The notes below the pieces were generated by a model. That model ran no database searches and was not told the origin of the DNA. It worked only from the letters and a program-made list of their open reading frames with translations. Below are positions 48,637 to 59,345 of a stretch of DNA of 64,000 nucleotides, in pieces (position 1 is the stretch's first letter; the number at the start of each line of letters is the position of its first letter). A program made the position numbers and the translations under genes. Origin of the DNA: Haemophilus parainfluenzae. Lineage in GTDB: Bacteria; Pseudomonadota; Gammaproteobacteria; Enterobacterales; Pasteurellaceae. The DNA lies in assembly GCF_003252755.1 (NCBI RefSeq), contig NZ_QEPT01000008.1:1-64000 (forward strand), in the 5' to 3' direction.

Positions 48637-49689
48637 ATGACAACATTACTCGACATTAAAAATTTGAATAAATCCTTTAATGGGCACCAGGTTCTACACA
48701 ATATCTCTCTGCAATTAGAGAAAGGTGAAATTCTGTTTCTTCTCGGTGCATCCGGTTGTGGAAAAACCACCTTATTGCGTAGTATTGCTGGTTTTGAACA
48801 ACCTACAAGCGGTGAGATTTGGTTAAAGAATCAACCTATTTTTAACGACAATATCAATGTGCCAACTCAGCAACGCAAATTAGGCTATGTGGTACAAGAA
48901 GGCGTGTTATTCCCTCATTTAAATGTTTACCACAACATTGCTTATGGCTTAGGCGATGGTAAAGGAAAAACCGAAGAGGAAAAACAACGCATACAGGAAG
49001 TGATGAAACTAACTGGTATTAGCAGCTTAGCTGATCGTTTTCCCCATCAACTTTCAGGCGGGCAACAACAGCGTGTTGCACTTGCTCGAGCTCTCGCACC
49101 AAACCCAGAACTCATCCTGTTTGATGAGCCATTCAGTGCATTAGATGAGCATCTAAGAAATCAAATTCGTTACGATATGTTACAGGTATTAAGAGAAAGT
49201 GATTCATCCGCCATATTTGTGACTCATGATCGTGATGAAGCACTCTGTTATTCAGACAAAATTGCTGTGATTCAAGAAGGAAGAATCCTCCAAATTGCGA
49301 CACCTAAAACACTGTATTGGTCACCGCAGCATTTATCCATCGCAACATTTATCGGAGAAAGTATTATTTTCCCTGCAACGTTAAAAAATGATGCCATCGC
49401 GATCTGTCAATTAGGTGAGGTTGCTGTAGAAAATAAAGGAAATGGTCATACGCAAGGGAAGGTTTTATTCCGCCCTGAGCAATTCTCTCTTGCAAAAAAA
49501 ATCCAAGATCCGACAGCGTCTTTTAAAGGTGAGATTAAACGGATTGAATCGAGAGGACGCGCCATTAATCTTTGTATTGATGTTGGCGGTTATGAATTTA
49601 ATCTTAATGAAGATCTCATTAATCATTACCAAATTGGAGAACACGTCACACTGTATTTATACGGGAAAGGGGTTTTCTATCATCACTAA
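48637..49689 (+). CDS. hitC: Ferric-iron ABC transporter ATP-binding protein HitC (FbpC)
   Basis: This 350-residue ATPase powers HitB. Motifs are Walker A GASGCGKTT (about 37), signature LSGGQQQR, Walker B LILFDEPFSALD, H-loop VTHDRDEAL and a C-terminal regulatory TOBE-like domain (FRPEQFSLA, RIESRGRAINLCI) that in FbpC mediates dimer contacts. It is the last gene of hitABC and ends before a strong hairpin. It is a paralogue of AfuC, not a duplicate. Confidence 0.96.
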   Translation: MTTLLDIKNLNKSFNGHQVLHNISLQLEKGEILFLLGASGCGKTTLLRSIAGFEQPTSGEIWLKNQPIFNDNINVPTQQRKLGYVVQEGVLFPHLNVYHNIAYGLGDGKGKTEEEKQRIQEVMKLTGISSLADRFPHQLSGGQQQRVALARALAPNPELILFDEPFSALDEHLRNQIRYDMLQVLRESDSSAIFVTHDRDEALCYSDKIAVIQEGRILQIATPKTLYWSPQHLSIATFIGESIIFPATLKNDAIAICQLGEVAVENKGNGHTQGKVLFRPEQFSLAKKIQDPTASFKGEIKRIESRGRAINLCIDVGGYEFNLNEDLINHYQIGEHVTLYLYGKGVFYHH

Positions 49690-49723
49690 AAAAGGCGGAA
49701 CACATTGTTCCGCCCTTTTTATA
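49690..49723. terminator. hitC/terC convergent terminator
   Basis: AAAAGGCGGAAC pairs with GTTCCGCCCTTTTT across a short loop, with a T-run on the plus strand and an A-run giving T's on the minus. It separates hitC from the convergent terC gene. Confidence 0.85.
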
Positions 49724-49726
49724 TAA

Positions 49727-50446
49727 TTAATGTCCTAGTGCTTTTCGCATCTTAATGTTGAGCATTTCCACCACTGCAGAGAAGCCCATCGCAAAGTAAA
49801 TGTAGCCTTTCGGAATATGAATATCTAAGCTTTCCGCAATTAAACTTATGCCCACTAAAATTAAGAAGGCTAAGGCTAAAATCTTCAATGTTGGATGAGT
49901 ATCTACAAAATCACCAATTGGTTTCGCCGCAAACATCATGACACCAACCGCAAGCATAATCGCTAAAATCATCACTGGAAGATGGTTTGCCATACCTACT
50001 GCCGTAATCACGGAGTCTAAAGAAAACACAATATCTAAAACAGCAATTTGGATTAACACGCCCAAGTAACTGACTTTCTTCTTGTTCGTTTCTTCTTCAT
50101 GATGTGATTCAGGATGCATCGCTTCTTTGATTTCACCTATACTTTTTACAATCAGGAATAAGCCCCCAAGGAATAAAATCAAATCACGGCCTGAAATTTC
50201 CTGACCGACTAAAGTAAATAACGGCTCCGTTAATTTCATCATCCAAGAAAGTGAAACAAGAAGTAAAATACGAGTAATCATCGCTAACCCAAGAGCGATA
50301 ATACGACCAGATTGGCGTTGATTTGCGGGTAAACGTCCCACTAAAATACTAATAAAAATAATGTTATCGATACCCAAAACGATTTCAAGTGCGGTCAAAG
50401 TAAGCAATGAAATCCATGCTTCAGGATCAACAAGCCATTCAAACAT
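49727..50446 (-). CDS. TerC-family integral membrane protein (YgdQ-like)
   Basis: This 239-residue inner-membrane protein has about seven hydrophobic segments. The paired acidic motifs LEIVLGIDNIIF (near 20) and LDIVFSLDSVITAVGM (near 137) are typical of TerC proteins, several of which export Mn2+ or meet metals at the translocon. A His/Glu-rich cytoplasmic loop (PESHHEEETNKKK) could bind metal. Its substrate is not proven. It follows uvrC on the same strand. Confidence 0.88.
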   Translation of the reverse strand: MFEWLVDPEAWISLLTLTALEIVLGIDNIIFISILVGRLPANQRQSGRIIALGLAMITRILLLVSLSWMMKLTEPLFTLVGQEISGRDLILFLGGLFLIVKSIGEIKEAMHPESHHEEETNKKKVSYLGVLIQIAVLDIVFSLDSVITAVGMANHLPVMILAIMLAVGVMMFAAKPIGDFVDTHPTLKILALAFLILVGISLIAESLDIHIPKGYIYFAMGFSAVVEMLNIKMRKALGH

Positions 50447-50514
50447 AATATGTTCCTATATAAAATCCGAAAGGTTGAATCATAGACAGTTCGCGTAGAA
50501 AATCAAGATTTTTC

Positions 50515-52341
50515 CTAACTTTTTAAGGTCTCGAAAATCTTTTCTGCTAAGGCTTTAGAAATACCGGGTACTGAGGCGATTTCATCCAACGTAGCATTTT
50601 TCACACCTTGTAATCCACCTAAATATTTCAATAAGGCTTGGCGTCGTTTAGCGCCCACCCCTTCAATGGTTTCCAATCCACTTTGGGTAAAGGCTTTTTG
50701 GCGTTTTTGACGATGGCCGCTAATTGCATGATTATGGCTTTCATCTCGAATATGTTGGATTAAATGCAGTGCAAGGCTATCATCCGGCAAGTGAATCTCA
50801 CGATCTTGTTTGCTGATAATCAACACCTCTTGTCCTGCTCGACGATCCACACCTTTTGCTACACCAATTAAGTGCGGTCGATTTTTATCCCATTTTACGT
50901 TGAGGTGATGAAAAACCTCTAAGGCACGATTAAGCTGCCCTTTACCACCATCAATAAAAATAATATCGGGGATTTTATCTTCATCAAGATCGCGATCGTA
51001 ACGTTTCTTTAAGGCTTGCTCCATCGCTGCATAGTCATCACCACCCGTAATACCTTCAATATTAAAACGGCGATAATCTGATTTCAGTGGACCTTCTTGG
51101 TTAAATACCACGCAAGATGCAACCGTTTGATTCCCCATCGTATGACTAATATCAAAACATTCCATACGTTTAATTTCAGGCATATCGAGTAATTCACAAA
51201 GTGCTTGATAACGTTCGTGCATTCGAGAAGATTGTTTAAGTTGAGTCGCTAAAGCCGCTTTAGCATTAATCTGTGCTAGTTGTAGATATTTACCTTTATC
51301 GCCTTTAGCGGATTCTTGTATCACCACTTTTCGACCGGCTTGTTCAGTTAATAAGGCCTCAAGTTCCGCTTTTTCATCTAGTTTATGATCCACAATAATA
51401 CTATTCGGGATACTTCTGCCCTGATGACCTTGCAAATAAAACTGCCCAACAAATGTTGCGGTTAATTCAGATAAATCAGTGTTAGCGGGTACTTTAGGAA
51501 AATAACTGCGATTGCCTAATACTTTACCTTGACGAATAAACATCACTTGAACACAAGCTAAACCGTGCTGATACGCAATAGACATAATATCCATGTCGTC
51601 CAAACGCTCATTGGATACGAATTGTTTTTCGATGACTGCACGAACCACTTGAATTTGATCACGATAACGTGCCGCACCTTCAAAATCTAAGTCTCGGCTC
51701 GCTTGTTCCATTTTACCAATGAGATAATCTAATACTTGCTGATCTTTCCCTTGCAAAAATAATCGCGCTAATTCAACTTGTTGGTTATATTCCTCATCAG
51801 TCACATAACCTGGCACACAAGGTGCACAACAACGCCCGATTTGATATTGCAAACAAGGGCGGGAACGATTGTTATAAACCGAATTTTCACATTGACGAAC
51901 AGGGAATAATTTTTGCATTAACGACAAGGTTTCACGCACTGCACCTGCATGAGGATAAGGCCCGAAATACTCACCTGCAATTTTTTTCGTTCCGCGATAA
52001 GAAGTAATACGAGGATGACGTTCTTTCGTCAATAAAATAAAAGGATAGGATTTATCATCTCGCAATAATACGTTATAACGAGGTTGATAAAGCTTAATGA
52101 AATTATGCTCAAGCAATAACGCTTCTGTTTCAGAAGAAGTAATCGTCGTATCAATATGATGAATTGACGACACCAACGCTTCTGTTTTTTTGCTGCTTAA
52201 GTTTTTGCGGAAATAGCTGGAGAGTCGCTTTTTGAGATCTTTCGCTTTGCCCACATAAATAACCTGATCTTTATCGTCATACATACGATAAACACCAGGT
52301 TCATGAGAAACGTCTGAGAGAAACTTCTTGGAATCAAACAT
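50515..52341 (-). CDS. uvrC: UvrABC excinuclease subunit C
   Basis: UvrC makes both incisions around a DNA lesion with UvrB. The 608-residue protein (E. coli 610) has the GIY-YIG nuclease at about 16-95 ([25 protein letters not shown]), a cysteine-rich segment ([13 protein letters not shown]), the UvrB-binding UVR domain at about 205-240, an RNase H-like nuclease domain (about 370-530, with ECFDISHT and [12 protein letters not shown]) and two C-terminal helix-hairpin-helix motifs. It begins 9 bp after kdsB. Confidence 0.97.
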   Translation of the reverse strand: MFDSKKFLSDVSHEPGVYRMYDDKDQVIYVGKAKDLKKRLSSYFRKNLSSKKTEALVSSIHHIDTTITSSETEALLLEHNFIKLYQPRYNVLLRDDKSYPFILLTKERHPRITSYRGTKKIAGEYFGPYPHAGAVRETLSLMQKLFPVRQCENSVYNNRSRPCLQYQIGRCCAPCVPGYVTDEEYNQQVELARLFLQGKDQQVLDYLIGKMEQASRDLDFEGAARYRDQIQVVRAVIEKQFVSNERLDDMDIMSIAYQHGLACVQVMFIRQGKVLGNRSYFPKVPANTDLSELTATFVGQFYLQGHQGRSIPNSIIVDHKLDEKAELEALLTEQAGRKVVIQESAKGDKGKYLQLAQINAKAALATQLKQSSRMHERYQALCELLDMPEIKRMECFDISHTMGNQTVASCVVFNQEGPLKSDYRRFNIEGITGGDDYAAMEQALKKRYDRDLDEDKIPDIIFIDGGKGQLNRALEVFHHLNVKWDKNRPHLIGVAKGVDRRAGQEVLIISKQDREIHLPDDSLALHLIQHIRDESHNHAISGHRQKRQKAFTQSGLETIEGVGAKRRQALLKYLGGLQGVKNATLDEIASVPGISKALAEKIFETLKS

Positions 52342-52350
52342 CAGTAAAAA

Positions 52351-53109
52351 CTACGCCAAAATTGACCGCACTTTTTCTAAATCTTCAGCCGTATCTACAC
52401 CAACAGCAGGCACTTCTTTAGCTAACTCCACGTGAATACGCTCACCGTACCATAATACACGGAGTTGCTCTAACTTCTCTAAGTTTTCTAATTGTGTTGG
52501 TGCCCATTGCACATATTGCTTAATAAAGCCTGCACGGTAAGCATAAATACCGATATGACGAAGATACGCATCGGCCAGTTGTGCCTTTGAGGTATCCTCC
52601 AATTGCATAAATTGATCACGATCGTAAGGAATCACTGAACGAGAGAAATATAAAACGTAGCCATCTTTATCTGTGACGACTTTCACGGCATTTGGATTAA
52701 ATAACTCTTCCGCTTCATGAATTTTTACCGCAAGTGTCGCCATATTCACATTAAATTTCGCTAAATTTTCTGCTACTTGACTCACAATAACGGGGGGGAT
52801 TAACGGTTCATCCCCTTGGATGTTTACAATAATTTCATCATCAGCAATTCCGAGTTTACTCACGACTTCTGCTAAACGTTCCGTACCAGAATTATGCGCT
52901 TCTGATGTCATGCAAACTTCTGCCCCAAAAGCTTTTGCGGCCTTTTCAACTTGTTCCTTATCTGTCGCAATAATCACTCGGCTCGCGCCTGATTGCTGAG
53001 CTTTTTCAAAAACATGCTGAATCATGGGCTTACCGGCAATATCGGCTAGAGGTTTACCCGGTAAGCGGCTCGATGCAAAACGAGCAGGGATAATAACTGT
53101 AAATGACAT
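52351..53109 (-). CDS. kdsB: 3-deoxy-manno-octulosonate cytidylyltransferase (CMP-Kdo synthetase)
   Basis: KdsB activates Kdo with CTP for lipopolysaccharide inner-core synthesis. The 252-residue protein has the N-terminal [20 protein letters not shown] motif, NIQGDEPLI and the [12 protein letters not shown] segment. AAGGA lies 6 nt before the ATG at 53109 but adjoins an ATG at 53115, so 53109 is used. It lies directly after ycaR in a lipopolysaccharide cluster with lpxK and msbA. Confidence 0.97.
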   Translation of the reverse strand: MSFTVIIPARFASSRLPGKPLADIAGKPMIQHVFEKAQQSGASRVIIATDKEQVEKAAKAFGAEVCMTSEAHNSGTERLAEVVSKLGIADDEIIVNIQGDEPLIPPVIVSQVAENLAKFNVNMATLAVKIHEAEELFNPNAVKVVTDKDGYVLYFSRSVIPYDRDQFMQLEDTSKAQLADAYLRHIGIYAYRAGFIKQYVQWAPTQLENLEKLEQLRVLWYGERIHVELAKEVPAVGVDTAEDLEKVRSILA

Positions 53110-53118
53110 AATCATTCC

Positions 53119-53298
53119 TTATTCTTTCAATGTTTCGGCTTTTTCTGCCAACAATACAGGCACGCCGTTTTCAATAGGATACGCTACTTGCTCAAAAGGG
53201 CAAATGAGCCGTTGATTTTCTTGATCGTATTTCAATCTTGCCAAACATCGCGGGCAAGCGATCACTTCTAATAATCGAGGATTGAGTTTCTCACGCAT
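53119..53298 (-). CDS. ycaR: Trm112-like small protein YcaR
   Basis: This 59-residue protein starts MREKLNPRLLEVIACPRC and ends with AETLKE. It has a zinc-ribbon-like pattern (CPRC, then LICPFEQVAYPIENGVPVLL), the YcaR/Trm112 signature. The gene order lpxK-ycaR-kdsB is conserved in E. coli, which supports the call. The stop codon lies 9 bp before the kdsB start. Trm112 proteins activate methyltransferases, but the role of YcaR is unknown. Confidence 0.92.
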   Translation of the reverse strand: MREKLNPRLLEVIACPRCLARLKYDQENQRLICPFEQVAYPIENGVPVLLAEKAETLKE

Positions 53299-53314
53299 AT
53301 TTCACTCGAATAAG

Positions 53315-54295
53315 TTAAACCAAATGACGAATTTTTTCCCACAATTGTGGAAGTTTTTGGCCTTGATTTTCAGCCTCTACAATCTCTGCATCAACGGGAA
53401 CATACCACCAATTCTCTTTAGCAAAAGCGTGGCATTTTACGGCATCCTTTTCCGTCATAAAGAGCGGTTGATTTTCAGCGAGTTTTTCTAATAATTGTGG
53501 CTCAAAATGTTGATGATCTTGAAAAGCTTTCGTATTGGCTAAACGAATATTTAAATTTTCCAACATCATGAAAAAACGTTGGGGGTTGCCAATTCCCGCG
53601 ATGGCTGAACCTTGAGTAAATTCACTTAACAAGCGTTTTTCAGCCGTCACTAAATTAATCGCATAGTGAGGAACGAGCGTCATAACCGCATCAGAATAAG
53701 CGTTTTTTCCACCATTGGTAATCACAAAGTCCACATTTTTTAAACGACTTGGTAATTCACGCAAAGGCCCTGCCGGCAAAACAAAGCCGTTCCCTAAAGC
53801 ACGTTCTGCGTCCATCACCACAATTTCAATATCACGCTGCAACTTATAATGTTGTAATCCATCATCCGAAATAATCAGATCGCAATCCTGTGTTTTCAAA
53901 AGTAATTCGATAGCTTGCTGACGATTCGGTGAAATCACCACAGGCACACCTGTTCTTTTGGCAATTAAAACAGGTTCATCGCCCCCTTGAACGGGATCGG
54001 TTTCAGGCGTAACAAGTAAAGGATAGGTTTTAGATTGGCTACCATAGCCACGAGAAATCACACCTACACGCAATCCTTGTTTTTGCAACTCTTCAACTAA
54101 CCACACCACAACAGGCGTTTTACCATTTCCGCCCACAGAAAGATTACCGACAATAATGACCGGTTTTGGAGATTTATAAGAGGATAAGATATTCAGGGAA
54201 AATAGTGCTAGGCGAATTTGGCTAATCAACCAAAATAGCAGTGAAAAAGGAAGAAGCAACCAAGCAAGCTTTGAATTAGAGTACCAAAAAGGCAT
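53315..54295 (-). CDS. lpxK: Tetraacyldisaccharide 4'-kinase LpxK
   Basis: LpxK phosphorylates the 4' position of the lipid A disaccharide at the inner membrane. The 326-residue protein has a hydrophobic N-terminal segment (about 10-33) and the P-loop [14 protein letters not shown] (about 47-60). The conserved [19 protein letters not shown] and the C-terminal MTEKDAVKC are also present. The ATG at 54295 has AGGAT 7-8 nt upstream; the longer open frame to 54328 has no support. It lies 53 bp after msbA, with a small hairpin between. Confidence 0.95.
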   Translation of the reverse strand: MPFWYSNSKLAWLLLPFSLLFWLISQIRLALFSLNILSSYKSPKPVIIVGNLSVGGNGKTPVVVWLVEELQKQGLRVGVISRGYGSQSKTYPLLVTPETDPVQGGDEPVLIAKRTGVPVVISPNRQQAIELLLKTQDCDLIISDDGLQHYKLQRDIEIVVMDAERALGNGFVLPAGPLRELPSRLKNVDFVITNGGKNAYSDAVMTLVPHYAINLVTAEKRLLSEFTQGSAIAGIGNPQRFFMMLENLNIRLANTKAFQDHQHFEPQLLEKLAENQPLFMTEKDAVKCHAFAKENWWYVPVDAEIVEAENQGQKLPQLWEKIRHLV

Positions 54296-54318
54296 TTCAT
54301 TTATCCTATATTGATTTT

Positions 54319-54340
54319 GGGCGAACACATTGGTTCGCCC
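54319..54340. other. Hairpin in the msbA-lpxK gap
   Basis: GGGCGAAC and GTTCGCCC pair across a 6-nt loop. The T-rich tail is on the plus strand only, whereas the genes run on the minus strand, so it is not a normal terminator for them. It may be an RNA-stabilising hairpin between cistrons. Confidence 0.5.
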
Positions 54341-54348
54341 TTATTATT

Positions 54349-56097
54349 TTATCCGCTAAACTGCATACTGTGTAATTGTTTATACGCGCCATCAAGCGCT
54401 AACAAATCTTGATGCGTACCACGTTCTTTAATTTCACCGTGCTCAATGACTAAGATTTCATCGGCATTTTCAATGGTTGATAAACGATGTGCAATCACCA
54501 ATACTGTACGATCTTTTTTCAGTTCTTCTAATGCTGACTGAATCGCTCGTTCAGATTCTGTATCTAATGCCGATGTAGCTTCATCTAAAATTAAGACCGG
54601 TGAATTACGTAGTAATGCACGAGCAATCGCTAAACGCTGACGTTGGCCACCTGAAAGAGTTGCCCCATTTTCACCAATAACGGTATCAAAGCCTTGTGGA
54701 AGTTTCTCGATAAATTCAAGGGCATAAGCTGCTTTTGCTGCTTCAATAATTTGCTCACGCGTGTATTTATCTTCTGCCGCGTAAGCAATATTATTGGCAA
54801 TCGTATCGTTAAATAAATGCACTTGTTGAGAAACGACAGAACAATTCTCACGTAAATTAGATAAACGATAATCTTGAATTCTCACACCATCTAATAAAAT
54901 CTCGCCTTCGTCAATATCGTAGAAACGCGTCACCAAATTAGCAATCGTTGATTTCCCCGAACCTGAACGTCCGACTAATGCCACAGTTTTGCCTGCAGGC
55001 ACATAAAAAGAGATATTATTTAAGGCTTTCTCTTCTTTACCCTCATAAGCAAAACTCACGTTTTTAAATTCTAAATCACCTTTTGCAGGTTCTGCTTTAT
55101 ACGTGCCATTATCTTTCTCTGTTTCCAAATCTAAGATGGCAAATAATGTCTGACACGCTGCCATGCCACGTTGGAACTGTGAGTTCACATTCGTCAAAGA
55201 TTTTAACGGACGCATCATCGCTAACATGGAAGAAAAGACCACCGTGAAAGAACCCGCAGTTAAATTATCATCAGCAATTAATGGTGTCGTTGCTAAGTAA
55301 AGCACTGCTGCCAACGCCAAAGAAGCAATTACTTGCACAACTGGATCTGAAATCGCATCAGCAGTCACCATCTTCATACCTTTGCGACGCATATCGTTAC
55401 TGACTTTATCGAAACGCTCTTCTTCAACTAATTGTCCACCAAAAGACAGCACCACTTTATGCCCTTTTAGCATTTGTTCCGTTGCAGAGGTCAATTCCCC
55501 CATGGAATCTTGCATGTTTTTACTAAGCTTACGGAAAATCTTAGATACCATGCGAATCAGCACTGCAATAATCGGCCCAATCACGAAAAGTACAAGTGTT
55601 AATTCCCAACTAGTATAGAACATCACAACAAGCAACGAAATTAAATAGGCTCCTTCGCGAACAATCGTCACTAATGAACTAGATGAAGAGTTCGCTATCA
55701 TTTCTGAATCGTAGGTAATACGAGAAAGCAATTTACCTGTTGAATTACGATCAAAGAAGCTCACTGGCATAAACATTAAATGTTTAAACAAACGGCGGCG
55801 CATAATCATCACTACTTTACCGGATACCCACGCCAAGCAATAAGTAGAGACAAAGTTGGTCACCCCACGCAATATAATCATACCAACGACAACAAATGCC
55901 ATCATTTTCAAGAAAGAATGATCGGCTTTTCCGAAACCATCATCAAGCAAAGGCTTAAGCATATAAATCAAACCTGAATCTGCCAAAGCATTAAAAATTA
56001 AAGCAAAAGCGGCGACTAATAAGCCTGATTTAAACGGTGAAATCATCGGCCATAAACGCTTAAAAGTTTGTGTGGTTGAGAAATCTTTATCTTGCAT
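54349..56097 (-). CDS. msbA: Lipid A export ATP-binding/permease protein MsbA
   Basis: MsbA flips core-lipid A across the inner membrane as a homodimer. The 582-residue length equals E. coli MsbA. Six membrane helices occupy about 20-310. The nucleotide-binding domain has Walker [10 protein letters not shown] near 378, signature LSGGQRQR, Walker [13 protein letters not shown] and H-loop IAHRLSTI. It precedes lpxK on the same strand, as in E. coli, and lies 50 bp after rec2. Confidence 0.97.
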   Translation of the reverse strand: MQDKDFSTTQTFKRLWPMISPFKSGLLVAAFALIFNALADSGLIYMLKPLLDDGFGKADHSFLKMMAFVVVGMIILRGVTNFVSTYCLAWVSGKVVMIMRRRLFKHLMFMPVSFFDRNSTGKLLSRITYDSEMIANSSSSSLVTIVREGAYLISLLVVMFYTSWELTLVLFVIGPIIAVLIRMVSKIFRKLSKNMQDSMGELTSATEQMLKGHKVVLSFGGQLVEEERFDKVSNDMRRKGMKMVTADAISDPVVQVIASLALAAVLYLATTPLIADDNLTAGSFTVVFSSMLAMMRPLKSLTNVNSQFQRGMAACQTLFAILDLETEKDNGTYKAEPAKGDLEFKNVSFAYEGKEEKALNNISFYVPAGKTVALVGRSGSGKSTIANLVTRFYDIDEGEILLDGVRIQDYRLSNLRENCSVVSQQVHLFNDTIANNIAYAAEDKYTREQIIEAAKAAYALEFIEKLPQGFDTVIGENGATLSGGQRQRLAIARALLRNSPVLILDEATSALDTESERAIQSALEELKKDRTVLVIAHRLSTIENADEILVIEHGEIKERGTHQDLLALDGAYKQLHSMQFSG

Positions 56098-56147
56098 AGC
56101 TTATTCTTACATCAATTATCTTAAAAAAATTGGCTGCATTGTACCTG

Positions 56148-58550
56148 TTATTTCGGGGATAATCCAATTACACGGGCAAACCAAGGTGAAAAATCTCCTC
56201 TCGCTTTTTCAATTTCAATGCCCTTTTCAGTAAAATTTAACCTTATATGACCTGAAATAGCGGTATTTTCGACCGCACTTTGATAACGATTTAACCGTTC
56301 AATCACGGTTGGATGAGGAAAATTCCACGCATTCCATCGTCCACTTGAAATTAAGGCTATATCCGGTTTTGTCTGTCCCAGTAAAAACTCGCCTGTTGAA
56401 GTTTTACTACCATGATGCCCCACCTGTAACACGTTAATCTTGCCGAGGTTTTCAGCAAAAGATCTTTCTGTCGCCACATCAGCATCACCAGTTAAAAGGA
56501 TCTGATACTGCCCATCCGTTAGTAAAATTACGCAAGATTGCGGATTTTCCGCCCTGTCTGTAATTTGCATTGGTGAAAGAATTTTAAAATCAAGTCCTCG
56601 CCACTGCCATTGTTTCCCCTGAAGACAAAAAGTGCGGTGCATTTCGCCATAGCTTTTGCGAGAAGGTGTAATCAGCTCAATCTCTGAGTATGCGGTTAAA
56701 ATCGTTTTAGCACCGCCTGAATGGTCATTATCATCATGGCTTAAAATCAAGGTTTCAAGTTCAATCCCTTCCCGTTGAAGATAAGGCAATATTTCTAATT
56801 CCGCCATAGAAGAGCCACCTATTCCACTCTGCCAAGCGGGCCCCGTATCATACAACACGCCTTTCCCTTCTTTTACAATTAAGGTTGCTAAACCTTGTCC
56901 CACATCTAACGTATCTAACTGCCATTTGGGTTTCGTGATATATCGATACCCAAGAGTACCAATACAAAAACTAGAAATAAGAATAACACCTAAAAGAGCT
57001 TGTTTATAAGCTTCTGACGATAAGATTTTTGTGCTGTTTAATGTGAAAAATCGACTTGATTTTAACGGTATATTTTTTGTTTGAGCTTGAGACAAAAAAT
57101 ACAATCCACCTAACATTCCGCCAAAAACAAGGCTTAAAAGTGCGGTCAGAATGAGGGATAAATTAATCGAAATCGGCATATACGAGCCTTGGAAAAAACT
57201 GAGGCATTGTGTAATACCTTGAGCAATCGCATTTGAAAAATGCCAAGAAGAAAATGCGCCATTCGTTAACACCGCAAAGAGAATCAATGGCACAAGTAAG
57301 AAACTATACAAGGGCACCGTAATTAAATTCGCCAAGAATCCATTTAACGCCATCCCATTAAAAAAGAAAAGCTGAATAGGCGTGAATAAAATCAGCAACC
57401 CTAACTGCAAATGAAACAAGCCCAAAATCCACCGCACTTTGCGGGATAATTTTTGATGTTGCCACTCGATTATTGATAAGGGAACATATCGGTACCATAC
57501 AATCAGGCAGGTAACAGCACCAACTGAAAGCCAAAAGCTAACCGAAAGTGGCATAAGTGGATCACAAAAAAGCAGAAATGCCACGACCAAACAAAGCATT
57601 TTCGAAGGCGTGTAATATCGTCGCGAAAATTGAAGGATTGCAATAAAAAGCAATGCCATCATTGCACGGAAGGTCGGTAAACTAAATCCGGCTAAATAGG
57701 CATAACCTAAAGCAATCAACACACCAAAGCAAAGTGGAAACCAGGGTGAAATAAAGCGTGTAGGCAGTGCGAGTTGCAAGAATCGAGCAAAGAAAAAGCC
57801 TATTCCCATTGCTAAACCAATATGGAGCCCTGAAATGGCAATCAAATGTGCCGTATTCGTTTGTTGGTAAATCAGCCATGTTTTATTATCTAACCAAGCC
57901 CGCTCACCAAATGCCAATGCAATAAGCAAGCCTTGCAAAGAAAGCCCCTCTGTCTGATTGAGGCTAGTCTGTAGAAAATGTGTGCGGTAAGAAAAATCTT
58001 CGCTCATTTTGACCGCACTTTTCACATTTCCAACGGCAATAATCCTTTTGGAAAAATACCATTGCTGTCGATCAAATCCCCCATGATTAAGTCTTGCAGA
58101 AATAGGTCGAAGTTTTACATCAGCCCGCCAAATTTCACCTACTTGTGGCTTTTCCGGCGCTTTCCAATTAATAAAAATCTGTTGTTCTTTCCCATCAAAT
58201 AATGACGTTCTTGCAACCAACGTTTGATAATCTTGTTGATGAAGAATTTCTGAGATATAAAGATCTAAGGTGATTTTATTTGGTAAACTTGAAATTTTCT
58301 CTGCTTGTCCCAATAACGATAAAGCAGGTGAATGCGCATAAGCCAAAGTAAGCAAAAACAAGATACCGCTCATGCAAAAATTTCTAGCTTTAAAATAATT
58401 GAACCAATGGGAACAAAGTGTGGTCATAACCAGCAATAAAATGCCCAGCCCTGCTCGTTGCCAGGTAAACAGTAAAAAATCAGGTACTACAAGCAAGGAT
58501 AAGGCAGAAACAATAAACATCATGCACAGTTGAAATAGCGTGATTTTCAT
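56148..58550 (-). CDS. rec2: Competence protein Rec2/ComEC, inner-membrane DNA channel
   Basis: Rec2 carries transforming DNA across the inner membrane. The 800-residue protein has N-terminal hydrophobic segments, an OB-fold region (about 70-170), the central ComEC membrane domain (about 190-480, with HLIAISGLHIGLA) and a C-terminal metallo-beta-lactamase-like domain (LSHDDNDHSGG near 610, VLQVGHHGSKTSTG near 690). A CRP-S competence site lies 76-95 bp upstream. The many uptake signals in this genome fit an active transformation pathway. Confidence 0.96.
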   Translation of the reverse strand: MKITLFQLCMMFIVSALSLLVVPDFLLFTWQRAGLGILLLVMTTLCSHWFNYFKARNFCMSGILFLLTLAYAHSPALSLLGQAEKISSLPNKITLDLYISEILHQQDYQTLVARTSLFDGKEQQIFINWKAPEKPQVGEIWRADVKLRPISARLNHGGFDRQQWYFSKRIIAVGNVKSAVKMSEDFSYRTHFLQTSLNQTEGLSLQGLLIALAFGERAWLDNKTWLIYQQTNTAHLIAISGLHIGLAMGIGFFFARFLQLALPTRFISPWFPLCFGVLIALGYAYLAGFSLPTFRAMMALLFIAILQFSRRYYTPSKMLCLVVAFLLFCDPLMPLSVSFWLSVGAVTCLIVWYRYVPLSIIEWQHQKLSRKVRWILGLFHLQLGLLILFTPIQLFFFNGMALNGFLANLITVPLYSFLLVPLILFAVLTNGAFSSWHFSNAIAQGITQCLSFFQGSYMPISINLSLILTALLSLVFGGMLGGLYFLSQAQTKNIPLKSSRFFTLNSTKILSSEAYKQALLGVILISSFCIGTLGYRYITKPKWQLDTLDVGQGLATLIVKEGKGVLYDTGPAWQSGIGGSSMAELEILPYLQREGIELETLILSHDDNDHSGGAKTILTAYSEIELITPSRKSYGEMHRTFCLQGKQWQWRGLDFKILSPMQITDRAENPQSCVILLTDGQYQILLTGDADVATERSFAENLGKINVLQVGHHGSKTSTGEFLLGQTKPDIALISSGRWNAWNFPHPTVIERLNRYQSAVENTAISGHIRLNFTEKGIEIEKARGDFSPWFARVIGLSPK

Positions 58551-58625
58551 TTTAAGTGTTATTTATAGCGAAAAATAAGGCAAGCTAACCTTAAGCTTGT
58601 AGATACGCAAATGAATATGTCGTTT

Positions 58626-58645
58626 TTTGCGATCACGATCGCAAA
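58626..58645 (-). promoter_or_regulatory. CRP-S (Sxy-dependent competence) site upstream of rec2
   Basis: TTTGCGATCACGATCGCAAA is a perfect 9-bp inverted repeat with a 2-bp centre. Its core is TGCGA-N6-TCGCA, the CRP-S form that needs Sxy as well as CRP in H. influenzae. On the minus strand a -10-like TATCTA (58600-58605) places the site about 41 bp before the expected rec2 start near 58594. It lies in the 260-bp rec2-dksA divergent region, where I see nothing else of note. Confidence 0.85.
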
Positions 58646-58810
58646 TTTGAAATTTCTAGACTAAATTTATTTGCTAAATAGGTGAAGTTCTGCTATTTAT
58701 ATCGCCCTTAAAATAACAGGGTTCTAATGTCAGCTATTTTTAGTTGCTCTGAACAAACTAAAACAAGACAGGATGTCATAAAAAGTCTGTAACATAATTA
58801 GGAGTTATCT

Positions 58811-59248
58811 ATGTCTAAGGCCTCTCTAAGTTTGCTGGATTTGGCTGGTGTTAAGCCTTATCAACCTAAAAAAGGTGAAGAATATATGAATGAAGATCAA
58901 ATTCTTCATTTCAAAAAAATTTTAACTGCGTGGCACGAGCAAATTGTGGAAGAAGCATCAAGAACAGTTGCTCACATGCAAGATGAAGCATCAAACTTCC
59001 CTGATCCGGCTGACCGTGCGACGCAAGAAGAAGAATTCAGTCTTGAATTACGTAACCGCGATCGTGAACGTAAATTAATGAAAAAGATTGAATACACATT
59101 GAAAAAATTAGATACCGATGATTTCGGTTATTGTGATTCTTGTGGCGAAGAAATTGGCATTCGTCGTTTAGAAGCACGCCCTACTGCTGATCTTTGTATC
59201 GATTGCAAAACTCTTGCTGAAATTCGTGAAAAACAAGTCGCAGGTTAA
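58811..59248 (+). CDS. dksA: RNA polymerase-binding transcription factor DksA
   Basis: DksA works with ppGpp at the RNA polymerase secondary channel to control rRNA and biosynthetic promoters. The 145-residue protein has the coiled-coil tip with Asp65 and Asp68 (DPADRAT) and the zinc finger cysteines 108, 111, 129 and 132. AGGAG lies 6 nt before its ATG. The stringent-type rrn promoter at the window start is a likely target. It ends at a paired-uptake-signal hairpin. Confidence 0.97.
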   Translation: MSKASLSLLDLAGVKPYQPKKGEEYMNEDQILHFKKILTAWHEQIVEEASRTVAHMQDEASNFPDPADRATQEEEFSLELRNRDRERKLMKKIEYTLKKLDTDDFGYCDSCGEEIGIRRLEARPTADLCIDCKTLAEIREKQVAG

Positions 59249-59268
59249 TTTATTTAAGTAACCCAACA

Positions 59269-59300
59269 AAAAAGTGCGGTCAAAAACAACCGCACTTTTC
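59269..59300 (+). terminator. dksA terminator from paired uptake signals
   Basis: AAAAGTGCGGT and ACCGCACTTTT face each other across an 8-nt A-rich loop, followed by C-GTGTTTTTAT. It separates dksA from pcnB. Confidence 0.8.
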
Positions 59301-59345
59301 GTGTTTTTATCAAATGCGTATTGAACATAGAGAATGGAGTAAATT

